NCBI RefSeq assembly: GCF_000247695.1
Contig: NW_004624795.1
Location: 3,669,047-3,733,046, forward strand
Direction of reading: 5' to 3'
Source: Heterocephalus glaber
Taxonomy: Eukaryota > Chordata > Mammalia > Rodentia > Bathyergidae
DNA length: 64,000 nt
The notes beneath the pieces were generated by a model. It was not told the DNA's origin. It worked only from the letters and a program-made list of their open reading frames with translations, and made no database searches. Position 1 is the stretch's first letter, and each line of letters begins with the position of its first letter. A program made the translations under genes and the position numbers. Below, piece by piece: positions 12,438-21,548 of this stretch.

Positions 12438-15400
12438 TTTTTTTGGCGGTACTGGGGATTGAACTGAGGACCCTGTGCTTGCAAGGCAGGCATGGCACCA
12501 CTGAGGTAAATGCCTGGCCCTAAATATTTTTATTACTACATGCTCAGAATTCATAATGATTATGTTCATCATGGCAAGGTAGTTTTTTGTTTGTTTGTTT
12601 TGGTACTGGGGATTGAATTCAGGACCTTGCACTTGAGAGGCAGGCAGCAGCACCTAAATCCCCAGCCCAGCAAGATACAGTTTTAAAGGGGGCAGTTTGG
12701 CTCAGTGGAGAACTTGCCTAGCATGCAGAAGGTCCTGAATTCCATCCTCAGTACTGCAAAAAAACAAAGACCTGTTTCATTCAGCATATGTTCTCCCATT
12801 GGATATAGCATTCATTCATTTCTGATTGATTTTCAGTAGCTTTCTGTTTCTGTAGCTTTAATTTTTTTAACTTTGATGTGTAGGTAATTTGTAAGCAAAC
12901 AACATATGTTCATCAGACATTTCACGGACTAGAGGGGTGGGGTTGGTGTGGGCACGTAGTACTGGTGGTTGAACCTAGGACCCTCATCCTGAGCTACATC
13001 CTCAGCCCTTTTGTGTTTTGGGTTTTTTTGGTTTTTGTTTTAGTACAGGGGATCGAACTCAGGTCCTTGCACTTGCGCAGCAGGCATCGAAACCACTGAG
13101 CTAAATCCCCACCCCCTTTTGTTTGGTTTTGAAACGGCATCTCACCAAGTCATTAACTTGCCCAGGATAGGCTAGGCTAGCAGTTGTGAATTTCCTGCCT
13201 CAGCTTTCAAGGGTGCTGGGATCACAGGCGTCCACCACCATGCCCAGCCAAATAGAGCTACTTTTGACTCCCCAGTGCTGTGTTTGGTATTTAGGTTTGT
13301 GGTTTTGGGGTTTTGGTTTTTTAGCTGTACTAGAAATTAACCCCACTCTACAGTATCCCTGGCTATTTTTTTATTTTGAGACAGAGTCTCACAAAGTCAC
13401 TAAATTGCCCAGATTGGGTTCTAATTTGTGATCCTCCTCCCTCAGCCTCCCAGAGTGCTGGTGTGTGCTGCCACACCCAGTCAGGTTCATCTTTAGGAGT
13501 GGTTCTTTCTCGACTAGGCATCCTTGGGAGCTTGTGGGGAAAGGCAGGAAATATTCATAAGTATGGAACTTCGTATTTGGGACAGACCTGAAATTAATCC
13601 CTTCTTTACCTTTCTGAAAAAGTGATATAAACTGCCGGGGATTTAGCTCAGTGGTTTCACCACCTGCTGTTCAAGCACAAGGACCCAAGTTCAATCTCTA
13701 CCAAAAAAAAAAATGATTTAAATCTGAGTGAACCTACATGTAAAATGTAGAAAAGACGTAAATTACTTCCACAACAGATTAACTGAACTAGAGTATTTAT
13801 CTCCATTTCCTTTGTTTTCTAGGAGCAGGCTGCCCTCTGGGGGTACGCAGTATGCCAGCAAGAAGGCTTTTATGCGTTTGGCATTAACTACAAGCTTCAT
13901 TAGATTCCTCTGGGCTTGAATGCACCACCCTGAACTGTGGTATTTTCAGGACCACTAATGCTGATGAAAATACATAGCAAGCTCTGTACACAGACTTGCT
14001 TAGCTCTGAATGTCACTGCCCTGTACGAAGCCCTGAGAGAATAGGAAATTATTTTCCTTAAATCCTACTGTTTTAATAAAATCAGTTTTCAGGGACCAAA
14101 CCTTGACTTTCACTTTGTTTATTTTTAACAGAATATTAGAAGTCGCAAGATGTTCTCAACTAACAGATGTGGGTTTTACCACTTTGGCCAGGGTAAGTGT
14201 TTTCTCTGGGTTTCATAGGTTTGCTGCTGGAGGTTTGTTTTGTTTTGTTTTTGGGTTTTTTTTTTGGTACCGGGGATCGAACTCAGGACCTTGTGCTTGC
14301 CAAGCAGGCACAATGCCACTGAGGTAAATCCCCAGCCCTGCTGGAGGCTTTGTTTGGGATTTTTACTTCAGAAGAATGAGCAACAAGTAAAATGTAGTAT
14401 GGCTACAGAATTGGGATTGTGAGGCAGGGTGCCATTAACAAAACAAACTGCCAGCCAGGCACCATGGTACATGCTGTCATCCCAGCACTCTGGGAGGATT
14501 ATAAGTTCAAGCTCAGCCTGGGCAGTTTAGAAAGATCCTATCTCACATTTGGTTTTTGGTTTTTTGTTGTTGCTGGTTTTTGTTTTTTCGGTACTGGGGA
14601 TCGAACTTGGGACCTTAGGCTTGTGAGGCAGGCGGTGGAACCACTGAGATAAATCCCCAGCCCACACATTTTTGTTTTTGTTTTTGTTTTTTTGAGGCAG
14701 GGTCTCAGGTAGCCAATGCTGGCCTTGAACTCAAGGTGATCTTCCTGCCTTATCTGCCCAAGTACTGGGATAATAGGCATGCACCACCACCCCTGGCTCC
14801 TGTCTCAGATTTTTTTTTTAAATGGCTGGAAATGTAGCTCAGTGCAAAGGCCCTGGGTTCAATCCCCAGTATCATGAAAATAAAGAATACAAGCTGTTCT
14901 AGAAATGCAGGCATATATGAGAGAACCAGACACTCTCTGTGACTTGAGTTCTCCATGGTTTCATAAGATGATAAACACAGACTTCCTGATGCTTTGTGAA
15001 AAAAACCTGTTATTTGGTATATTTCTAGTTAGTGTGAGCAATGTTTAATGTTAAAAGAAATACAAGCCCGCTGCCTGCCTCAGAAGAGGAAGGACCTGAG
15101 TTCAATCCCTGGTACCAAAAAAAAAAAGAAAAAAGAAAAAGAAATACAAGCCTGAGCTAAGCACAGTAGTGCATGCCTGTAATCCCACCTATAGGGAAGG
15201 GAGGCTGAGGCAAGAGGATTCTGAATTCGAGGCAATTTAGACACCGTATCAAAAGAAAATCCTGGAAAAGGGCAGAGGGTGTAGCTCAGTAGTAGAGCAC
15301 TTCCCTAACATGCGCAAGGCCTGGGTTCAGTCCCCAGTACTGCAAAAAAGAAAGGAAAGAGAGAAGGGAGGAAGAAAGGAAAGGTAACAACGGTTAAAAT

Positions 15401-18400
15401 TAAACTGCCTTGACCAGTATTAGGAACAGAGGGTCATTCACTTTCTGGCAGACGAATGGAGTGCTAATTGATGAGGGCCTTGACACCCAACTAAGGAAGA
15501 ACATAATTGTTTCCTGTCTTCCAAAGAAAATTTTCATTAAATTATTTGATGGTTTATTATTAGCTCACTGTTAGCAAATTTATTCCCGTGTATTTATGTT
15601 AGATATTTATATGTGGAATAATTGAGAAATGTCACGATGATCAAAGCCTTTTAATTATGAAATAAGATAGAAAGTGACATTAGAATGACAACAACTCTGA
15701 AACACTTAAGATTTCGTTGGTATATTTAATACCACATCTTAGTTTTCTGGCTGTAAAGTATTCCCATGTTTTAAATCTTTATATGGTATTGTTTGATTTG
15801 TGCTTTGTAGAATTGCCATGAGCTTGAAAAGATGGACCTGGAAGAATGTGTTCAGGTAAAATTACAGGATTTTATTCACAAATACACCACAATAGAAATA
15901 TACACAATCCATGCACATGAGAATGGTCCAGTCCCTTCCTGGTGTGGGACACTAAACTACCTGGCAGTACCCCTGCCTGTCCACGTACTGAGCTGTCTTC
16001 TGTCACTCCTGGCGGGTGGCTATGGCCGAGTCTTTTTTTTTTTTTTTATGGCCTGTGTCTTAATGAACTATGAAAATAGATGCGAGGGCCGGGGATTTAG
16101 CTCAGTTGTGCCATGCCTGCCTTGGAAACGTAAGGTCCTGAGTTCGATTCCTGGTCCCACAAGGAAAAAAAGAAAATAGATGCTATGGTCAGACTGCCAG
16201 AAGGACACCCAAGTGTTCAGGCCATAAGCTGTTAAAGTTTTTCTTATGCTGGTTGTGCTGGCCTGAGCCGTAGTCCCAGCTATCAGGAGGCTGAGGCAAG
16301 AAAATCACTTGGGCCTTAGCAGTTTTGAAAATTCTGTTTTCATCAGATCTACAGAGTTGCAATTCCAGTTACACTAGTATACTTACAGCCCTAGTATAGT
16401 GCTCTGTAGCACTGTCATTTTTTTAGCTTGACTGGACCCTGGATCCCTTCATTAGCCCTGGAAACTTTACACTCTGTGGAATTCTGCACTGCTGACCTTA
16501 TCAACAATTTCTTTTATAACCAGTTTTAAGATTTTTCAGCCAGAACGGGGATTTAGCTCAGTGGTTTTGCCGCCTGCCCCACAAGCGCAAAGACCCAAGT
16601 TCGATCCCCGGTACAAAAAAAAAATTTTTTTTTCACCCAGGTGTGCATATCCATTCCTGCATTCTGGAAAGCTGAGGCAAGAGGTTCATGAGTTTATGTC
16701 TAGTCTTGGCAACTTTAGCAACTTAGCAAAACCCCTGTCTCACAAAAAAGAAAAAGAAGAAAAAAAAGGGCCGGGGATTTAGCTCAGTGGTTCCAGCGCC
16801 TGCTTTTCAAGTGCAAGGTCCCGAGTTCTATCCCCAGTACCAAAAGAAAAAGAAAAGAAAAAAAAAATGTTAAGGGTGAAGATACAGTTCAGTGTGAAGA
16901 CCCTGGATTCAATCCCCAGTACCCTCCAAATAAAGGATTTTTCAATTATTAATTTGATTAGAAAGAAACTTTAGAGGGAGAGCTCTAGAAAGAGTAACAA
17001 ATCTTTAATGGTAAAAATAAAAATGGAAGATAATAGCTGGATTCTAGTGGTGCAGGCCTGTAATCCCTGCATGCTGGGAGGCTAAGCCAAGAGAATCACA
17101 AGTTCAAGTCCAGCCTGGCTAACTTAGTGACATATTGAGACTCTGTCTCAAAAAAATTTTTTTGAGACCTTAAGGATCCATTATTTGATAATGTCTAGAC
17201 TTAAAGTAGAGTCAAAAAGGAAAACAGCCTGTGACTGTTTGGAATTATACTTAAACATATATTTCTTTCAGATAACTGATAGCACATTAATTCAACTTTC
17301 TATACACTGTCCTCGACTTCAAGTGTTGGTGAGTTTGACTCTCAAATTTTACTTATTTATTGGATTGAATCAAAACACAGTTCCATGGTTTGTTTAAAGT
17401 AAGAAACAGCTTTTAATTTCCTCTCAGTATCTAGCACTATTTTGGTAAAGTATGCTTCCCTGAGTTGCCAGCTTCCAGAGGACCAGGGAAGGCTTCAGTG
17501 AAGTGGGGAGTACTACAGGGACAAGAGGTAAACACCACCAGTGTTGATGCCTAGAGCCCAAGAACTCACAGGAGGGTGGGCCCTCTCCCCATCAGGAAGC
17601 ACCATCCAGGCTGAGTGGCATTTTGACGCTTACATTGCCAGAGACCCAGAGGATGAGATGGCCCAGATTACCATTTATTTCACCTTGGACCTTGTGTTCT
17701 TATAAAACAGAAACAATCCAGTCCTTAGACAGCAACTTCTTGCTGCTACAATCAGTGATTCTTTAGAAGGTATTTTGCTGGGTGTGATAGTGCGTACCCT
17801 TAATCCCACTTCTCTGAGTACCTGAGGCAGGAGGATCACAAATTCCACCACAGCATGGGTAATTTAGTGATTTGGCAAAACCCTGTCTCAGAATAAAAAA
17901 TTAAAAAGATATGGGACATAGCTAAGTGCAAAGGCCCTGGGTTTAATCACCAGTACAGCAAAGAAAAAAAGACAACCAACAAGACATTTTGGTTCACTGT
18001 TGTGTGTCCAGGCTCATTTTTAGAGTGTTTAGTAACCCCATACTCCTAAATTGGGTCACAAGTTCAGAATTCTCCAAAAATAGATTCAAAGAGAATTGAT
18101 GAAGAGAGAATGTCTGAGATGATCCCAGTGATCTTTAGCTGATTCACTGTTGAGTCAGGCCCTACACCAACTAGTCACTATTTAGTTGAGATTCCAGAGA
18201 ATTTTGTGCATGAAAAGCTTGATCCCTTCTCAGCCCTATGGAGAAGAAAAGTACTAATTTGGGGAGGGGTAATTTTAAAAGGTGTCTTGCTTTATTTATG
18301 AAGTTCACAGTCATTACATGAATTTACAAAGTACATTTAGAATAACACACAAAGCTCGATCATGGATTGCTACACGCAGACCCCAGTGCCTCTAGGTGCC

Positions 18401-20725
18401 TCCTTCATTCTGTCATGCATGGCTTCATTGATTGCTCCGTATTCGAGTCACACCAGAAAGTACTACCTCTGACAGTGCACACCCGTCCTCCTTTCTGTGG
18501 CTGCAGAGTCTGTCCCACTGTGAGCTTATCACAGATGACGGCATCCGCCACCTGGGGAATGGGGCCTGTGCGCACGACCAGCTGGAGGTGATCGAGCTGG
18601 ACAACTGCCCACTCATCACAGACGCATCCCTGGAGCACCTGAAGAGCTGCCACAGCCTGGAGCGGATCGAGCTCTATGACTGCCAGCAGATCACGCGCGC
18701 GGGGATCAAGAGACTCAGGGTGAGGCAGCCACGGTGCTCTCCACACTGGTGTTCTCAGCACTTTTCCTCTCTCTTTTTTCTTCTTTCAGATTTAGACTAC
18801 TGTGGTTTTTATAGTTACTTGGGCATCTAGCAAGAAGGGAAAAAATGGAGAACAAATGTAAAGACAGATACTTTTTTTTTTTTTTTTTGGCACCGGGGAT
18901 CAACTCAGGACCTTGCACTTGAGAGGCAGGCGGGGGAACCACTGAGCTATCCCTGGCCCAAAGACAGATACTTTTTACTTGTGTTTACTTGTGGTTCCAG
19001 ATGGAAGTTTGGTAGAGAAATACCCACTGAAGGGAAGACAAGTAGGTCTCCTCCCAGCAGAGTTTGTCCGGAATGTCCCGAGTTGATCTCATCCCCAGAG
19101 TACAAAAAAGGAAAGAAACACTGGCCAAATTGTGATTCTCAAGGAAAGAAGGGAATAACGTAAAGAAAATGTTTAAGTAGGATTTGTGAATTCAGTTTGC
19201 ATTTCCTCTTCACATCAAACCCTTTTCCTGGGGTTCTTATTTTTTAGCAATGAATCGAGTAGATTTCTACCTTTTCTTCTGTCCCCATCCTCCGTGGTAG
19301 AGACTGAGATTCAGGTTGCCAGCAAAGAAGTCATGCAAAGCTAGATGAGTCTGTGGACATTTGTTGAAAGATCTGCCGCACACCTACTGGGGCAGAGGCA
19401 CTCTGGTGACTTAGGACCTCACCACAGCCTCTGAAAGTCCATTTGACCACATGGTTTTGAGCAAATAAAGGAACACCAGAGCTCCTCTTTGAGTTCCACT
19501 GGCATCAGTCCCTCCTCCTCTTTCACCTGAGCGGACCAAGAGCCAGACTGCACTGGGAGAAGCCTGGCAGCTAAAGAGCAGAGAGCCTCTTACATGGCCT
19601 GCTGACACTAGGGTTCCTGGCCCCTAGGATGTCTTCCATCTCAGAGTCCTCCGGAGATAGTTTTGTTAGGCTTCCTCCGGGTCACTTAGCACTTCTCCAT
19701 TTCCAGGCTGTAAGCTTCCTATGGACAGGATCCCTATGTTGACCATCTTTGTGCCCCTGTCACTCATATGTAGCATATTGCCTTGAACATAGTGGGCATT
19801 CAGAGATAGAAGGAAAGGCTAGATGCATGTTAAAAATGGATAGTGAGTGTTTTTCTTTTTTAATAAGAAAAAGACAAGCTAGATGTGGTGGCACATGACT
19901 GTAATCCTAGCACTCAGGAGGCTGAGGCAGGAGGATCACTGTAAGTTTGAGGCCAACCTGGGCTACATAGTGAGACCCTGTCTCAGAAAAATAACAGGAA
20001 GAGAGTGAGGAAAGGAGAGACAGACATTGTCTGCAGTGACTTGGAAAGATAATTATTTTAAGCTTGCATAGCCATTTCCAACTGGGAATCCCTTTGGGAC
20101 AAGATAAGAAATTAATATGATGTTGCTGAACATGGTGGCACACTCCGGGAAGCTGAGGCAGGAGAATCACAAGTTTGAGCTCAACCTGGGCAACTTAGAC
20201 CCAGCCTCAAAATGAAAAAAATATAGGGCCAGGGATTTAGCTCAGTGGTTTCACCACCTGCTGCGCAAGCACAAGGACCTGAGTTCAATCCCCAGTACCA
20301 AAAAAAAAAAAAGAAAAAAATATAAAGCCCTAGGGATGTAGCTCAGTACAGAGACCCTGGGTTCAGTCTCCAGTACTGCCAAAAATATGTATGTTTTCCC
20401 CCAGTTTTATTGTAAAAATAGGTACCAAAGTTCTTTGAGTTGATACGACTAGCACAGCGTAGGATGGAACAAAGTGAAACCCAGGCACCTAAACCTCCTG
20501 GCTGGTCCTCAGCCTCTCCCCTGCTTTTATACTATCGGAACCCCTCAGTGGCTTTTCTGGAAAGCGCTGTGCCTGTGTTTGAGCGGATCTCTCTGTAATG
20601 TTTCTGTCTTGTTTCAGACCCACTTACCCAACATTAAAGTCCACGCCTACTTCGCACCTGTCACTCCACCCCCATCAGTCGGGGGCAGCCGACAGCGCTT
20701 CTGCAGATGCTGCATTATCCTATGA
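1808..20725 (+). CDS. FBXL20: FBXL20, F-box and leucine-rich repeat protein 20, last ten coding exons (spliced)
   Basis: Substrate-recognition subunit of an SCF (SKP1-CUL1-F-box) ubiquitin ligase. Family knowledge: the mouse protein, also called SCRAPPER, targets the presynaptic scaffold RIM1. Joining 1808-1903, 4387-4513, 5862-5936, 9749-9879, 14132-14192, 15811-15855, 17272-17328, 18507-18719 and 20618-20725 gives one open frame of 303 residues plus stop, with every junction in phase and GT/AG at every intron. It corresponds to residues 134-436 of human FBXL20 as I remember it, with no difference that I noticed. The visible part is a run of LRRs of the form L..L.L..C..ITD.G, and the C-terminus is Cys-Ile-Ile-Leu, a CaaX-type prenylation box. 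The F-box and first LRRs are upstream of the window. FBXL2 is the nearest paralogue, but the tail and LRR residues fit FBXL20, and the neighbours STAC2 and RPL19 agree with it. Confidence 0.98.
1904..4386 (+). other. FBXL20 intron with SINEs and a CHCHD2 retrocopy
   Basis: Holds ID 2465-2560 (+), B1 2582-2699 (+), a MIR-like stretch about 2860-2960, B1 3071-3180 (+), the CHCHD2 retrocopy, ID 3869-3946 (-) and ID 4018-4096 (+). Confidence 0.85.
3200..3800 (+). pseudogene. CHCHD2: CHCHD2 processed pseudogene (retrocopy), decayed
   Basis: Intronless, disrupted copy of the mitochondrial intermembrane-space protein gene CHCHD2, sense to FBXL20. A start-like ATG at 3226 is followed by codons matching the family start MPRGSRSRTS, except that codon 6 is TAA. 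PQMRAS (about 3271) matches the basic, Ala-rich N-terminus. C-x9-C survives as CFDVIRQCLEC and the C-terminal segment as MLRQCRVANRLD, with frameshifts between. The coding part (3226-3520) is about 160 bp shorter than a normal CHCHD2 reading frame, so the middle is deleted. The 3' UTR resemblance continues through TAATCAAGAAGTTC (about 3518) to AATAAA at 3779-3784. No poly(A) tract or target duplication is left, so it is old. Match made from memory of the family. Confidence 0.85.
4387..4513 (+). CDS. FBXL20: FBXL20 coding exon b (LRR)
   Basis: Follows ttctattctaag and is followed by gtaata. Completes the split Ser, then EGCPLLEQLNISWC and so on, ending at a codon boundary after CTQ. 127 bp. 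Confidence 0.95.
4514..5861 (+). other. FBXL20 intron
   Basis: B1 4799-4925 (+), full-length B1 5190-5344 (+), ID 5467-5550 (+) and ID 5698-5785 (+). The rest is unique sequence without a visible gene. Confidence 0.85.
5190..5344 (+). mobile_element. B1-type SINE (7SL-derived), near full length, reference copy
   Basis: Runs from agctgggtttggtggcacat through gaggcagaggcaggaggat to gagaccctgtctcaaaac and an A-rich tail. It has an internal near-duplication (gaggccagcctgggctgcat / gggccagcctgaactgcaaa), as in proto-B1/B1 elements with a 20-30 bp internal repeat. Confidence 0.9.
5862..5936 (+). CDS. FBXL20: FBXL20 coding exon c (LRR)
   Basis: Exactly 25 codons from LEDEALKYIG to LNLQTCL, phase 0 at both ends, acceptor tctttgtag, donor gtaagc. 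Confidence 0.95.
5937..9748 (+). other. FBXL20 intron, SINE-dense
   Basis: B1 6110-6245 (-), composite 6282-6430 (+), ID 6812-6894 (+), B1 6948-7113 (-), ID 7489-7574 (-), diverged B1 7579-7680 (-), (TTTA)n 7816-7840, ID 7838-7915 (-), B1 7928-8036 (-), (GT)n 8277-8293, B1 8378-8525 (+), B1 8682-8802 (+), B1 8866-8975 (+), two ID copies head to tail 8982-9077 and 9085-9178 (+). A run of G lies at about 6087-6100. Confidence 0.85.
6812..6894 (+). mobile_element. ID-like tRNA-derived SINE, reference copy
   Basis: About 75 bp plus A-tail: gggccggggatttagctcag (pol III A box TTTAGCTCAGTGG), a variable middle, and GTTCAATCCC (B box), ending ggtacc/agtaccaaaa. This is the commonest repeat of the window, with more than 60 copies on both strands. 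It is a SINE, not a tRNA gene: there is no cloverleaf or anticodon arm. Confidence 0.92.
9749..9879 (+). CDS. FBXL20: FBXL20 coding exon d (LRR)
   Basis: 131 bp, from QITDEGLITICRGC to NCPRL plus two bases of Arg. Acceptor cttttttag, donor gtaaac. The Cys-rich LRR (CASGCSNITD) is intact. Confidence 0.96.
11275..11455 (-). mobile_element. MIR-family SINE remnant
   Basis: Carries diverged MIR landmarks: gtgctttacaagtattaatc, then aacctccatagcatcatgta, gatgggaaaaccaaaacaca and a tail near tctgctctagagccc. This ancient mammalian tRNA-type SINE is older than the ID and B1 copies around it. Confidence 0.7.
12252..12345 (+). mobile_element. ID-like SINE, left arm of an inverted pair
   Basis: Starts gggccagggatttagctcag and ends tggtaccaaaag. 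It faces the opposite-strand copy at 12421-12521 across an (AT)n tract. Confidence 0.85.
12353..12420. repeat. (AT)n microsatellite, 34 units
   Basis: Uninterrupted AT alternation followed directly by 24 T. It probably grew from the A-tails of the flanking SINEs. Confidence 0.97.
12421..12521 (-). mobile_element. ID-like SINE, right arm of an inverted pair
   Basis: Poly(T) 12421-12444 is the tail of a minus-strand copy. The body reads ggtactggggattgaactga through to aatgcctggcccta. Confidence 0.85.
14132..14192 (+). CDS. FBXL20: FBXL20 coding exon e (LRR)
   Basis: 61 bp. The first base completes the split Arg, then ILEVARCSQLTDVGFTTLAR. Acceptor tttttaacag. The donor is read as AGG|gtaagt, because one base less would break the frame. 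Confidence 0.94.
14193..15810 (+). other. FBXL20 intron with nested SINEs
   Basis: ID (-) 14245-14338; 5' half of a B1-ID composite (+) 14450-14547; ID (-) 14548-14663 and B1 (-) 14668-14797 between the halves; 3' half of a composite 14798-14885; 5'-truncated ID (+) 15067-15130; composite (+) 15153-15350. 15360-15800 is unique AT-rich sequence. Confidence 0.8.
15153..15350 (+). mobile_element. B1-ID composite (dimeric) SINE
   Basis: The left part is B1-like (gtgcatgcctgtaatcccac, gaggctgaggcaagaggat). It is joined through an A-rich linker to a classic ID-like right part (gggtgtagctcagtagtaga, then tgggttcagtccccagtactgcaaaa). The same left-linker-right order recurs at 17777-17965, 22262-22470 and 33391-33583, so it is one family of element. 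Confidence 0.85.
15811..15855 (+). CDS. FBXL20: FBXL20 coding exon f (15 codons)
   Basis: Micro-exon of 45 bp reading NCHELEKMDLEECVQ. Acceptor ctttgtag, donor gtaaaa, phase 0 at both ends. Confidence 0.94.
15856..17271 (+). other. FBXL20 intron
   Basis: ID (+) 16085-16170, truncated B1 (+) 16250-16335, ID (+) 16541-16625, a composite (+) 16636-16926 interrupted by an ID copy at 16769-16845, and B1 (+) 17034-17162. Confidence 0.82.
17272..17328 (+). CDS. FBXL20: FBXL20 coding exon g (19 codons)
   Basis: 57 bp, ITDSTLIQLSIHCPRLQVL, acceptor tttctttcag, donor gtgagt, phase 0 at both ends. Confidence 0.94.
17329..18506 (+). other. FBXL20 intron
   Basis: One B1-ID composite (+) at 17777-17965. 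The remaining sequence is unique; I recognise nothing else in it. Confidence 0.8.
18507..18719 (+). CDS. FBXL20: FBXL20 coding exon h (three LRRs)
   Basis: Largest exon seen, 71 codons, from SLSHCELITDDGIRHLG to ITRAGIKRLR. Acceptor ctgtggctgcag, donor gtgagg. Clearly GC-richer than the surrounding introns. Confidence 0.96.
18720..20617 (+). other. FBXL20 last intron
   Basis: ID (-) 18871-18958, L2-like remnant 19705-19815, B1 (+) 19874-19990, composite B1/ID (+) 20127-20385 split by an ID copy at 20226-20320. 18960-19700 is unique. Confidence 0.8.
19705..19815 (+). mobile_element. LINE-2 3'-end remnant
   Basis: The order ggctgtaagcttcctatgga, then catctttgtgcccctgtcac, then gccttgaacatagtgggcat matches the well-known L2 3' end (taagct..gacagg, then cctag..catagtaggca). 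Strongly diverged. Confidence 0.6.
20618..20725 (+). CDS. FBXL20: FBXL20 last coding exon with CaaX tail
   Basis: 35 codons plus TGA at 20723-20725. Acceptor tcttgtttcag. Starts THLPNIKVHAYFAPV, then a Pro/Ser/Gly-rich linker, and ends RCCIIL. A final Leu in a CaaX box favours geranylgeranylation; the related FBXL2 is membrane-anchored this way. Membrane attachment here is inference from that. Confidence 0.97.
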   Translation, partial: THLPNIKVHAYFAPVTPPPSVGGSRQRFCRCCIIL

Positions 20726-21542
20726 CACTGGAGGGGTCAGCTTCGGTGAACTGAGTATTTGAGAACACTCTAGAGTCACCTGGCATCTCCAGCAGAAGTG
20801 ACCCCAAGGTTCTGGGCAGGGTTACAGAGTGAGGCAGTGTCCAGGTCCCCTGAGCCACACATACGTATGCATCCACACCTGACCCCATCCACTCTGGCTT
20901 TGGCCATGAGACTGAAGTTCGTGCTGGCTTTATCAAGTGGATTGGTGAAACTTAACCATTCCTGCCGGATGCGCCCAGAAGAGCATCATAGGCCAGCACA
21001 GAGCGGGGGGCCCTCAGCAGACCCAGTGTTACTGCTGTGTTGGTTTCTTTATTTTGTTAGGGGGTTTCCCTGGGGATTTTGGAACAGTAACTGCAGTCAT
21101 CCAGGATCAAGGAAAGCATGGAAAAACAATACATGATGTATCCAGGGACCAGAAAGAAATTTCTTTGCATCCTAGAAGTGGTAGCCATCATTACGAAATG
21201 ACTACGTAGCTTCTGTGCTTCCTGTTTCCATGCCAACATGCTGAGCATGCTCACAAAGAAGGCTTGTCCATTCCTCGTGTGTTTTAGTATTTGGCCCAGG
21301 GGTTTCTTAAGTACTACATTGAAATCGCTGCAGTGCGGATGTGGTTACTCAAATTGTCATTGTCTGTATCACACCACACACCTGTCTTCCTCTCTTTGTG
21401 GCTCCCTCTGCACTCTTGCTTGGTGTGTCCCCTGGTCACAATCTGCTACTCAAACAGTTGTTACTCTTTGGCTGTTATGTTTACAGTTTGCATTTTGGAT
21501 GATTAGTTGGGGATATCAAACATTTTTAAAAGAGACATTATC

Positions 21543-21548
21543 AATAAA
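21543..21548 (+). terminator. Candidate proximal poly(A) signal of FBXL20
   Basis: AATAAA 818 bp past the stop codon, followed by an AT-rich run. Confidence 0.4.

Larger units (their letters stand above)
9880..14131 (+). other. FBXL20 intron, SINE-dense
   Basis: ID (-) at 10120-10200, 10226-10306, 10512-10598, 10621-10695; B1 (-) 10702-10819; (GGTTT)n 10851-10892; B1 (-) 10900-11037; composite (+) 11067-11250; MIR 11275-11455; ID (+) 11636-11722; B1 (+) 11769-11905; ID (+) 11915-12000; B1 (+) 12134-12246; inverted ID pair 12252-12521; ID (-) 12585-12668; older ID (+) 12686-12765; ID (-) about 12935-13010 and 13015-13117; B1 (-) 13120-13250 and 13360-13485; ID (+) 13632-13712. 13720-14130 is unique sequence. 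Confidence 0.85.

Noticed and set aside
12249..12653. 134-codon minus-strand frame with a long Tyr-Ile repeat
   Set aside because: A translation of the (AT)n microsatellite and flanking SINEs.
13820..14100. Possible retrocopy ending in AATAAA at about 14076
   Set aside because: No coding similarity recognised and no tail or target duplication. One AATAAA in AT-rich intron sequence is expected by chance.
18405..18761. 118-codon minus-strand frame opposite FBXL20
   Set aside because: Antisense shadow of the GC-rich FBXL20 exon at 18507-18719.
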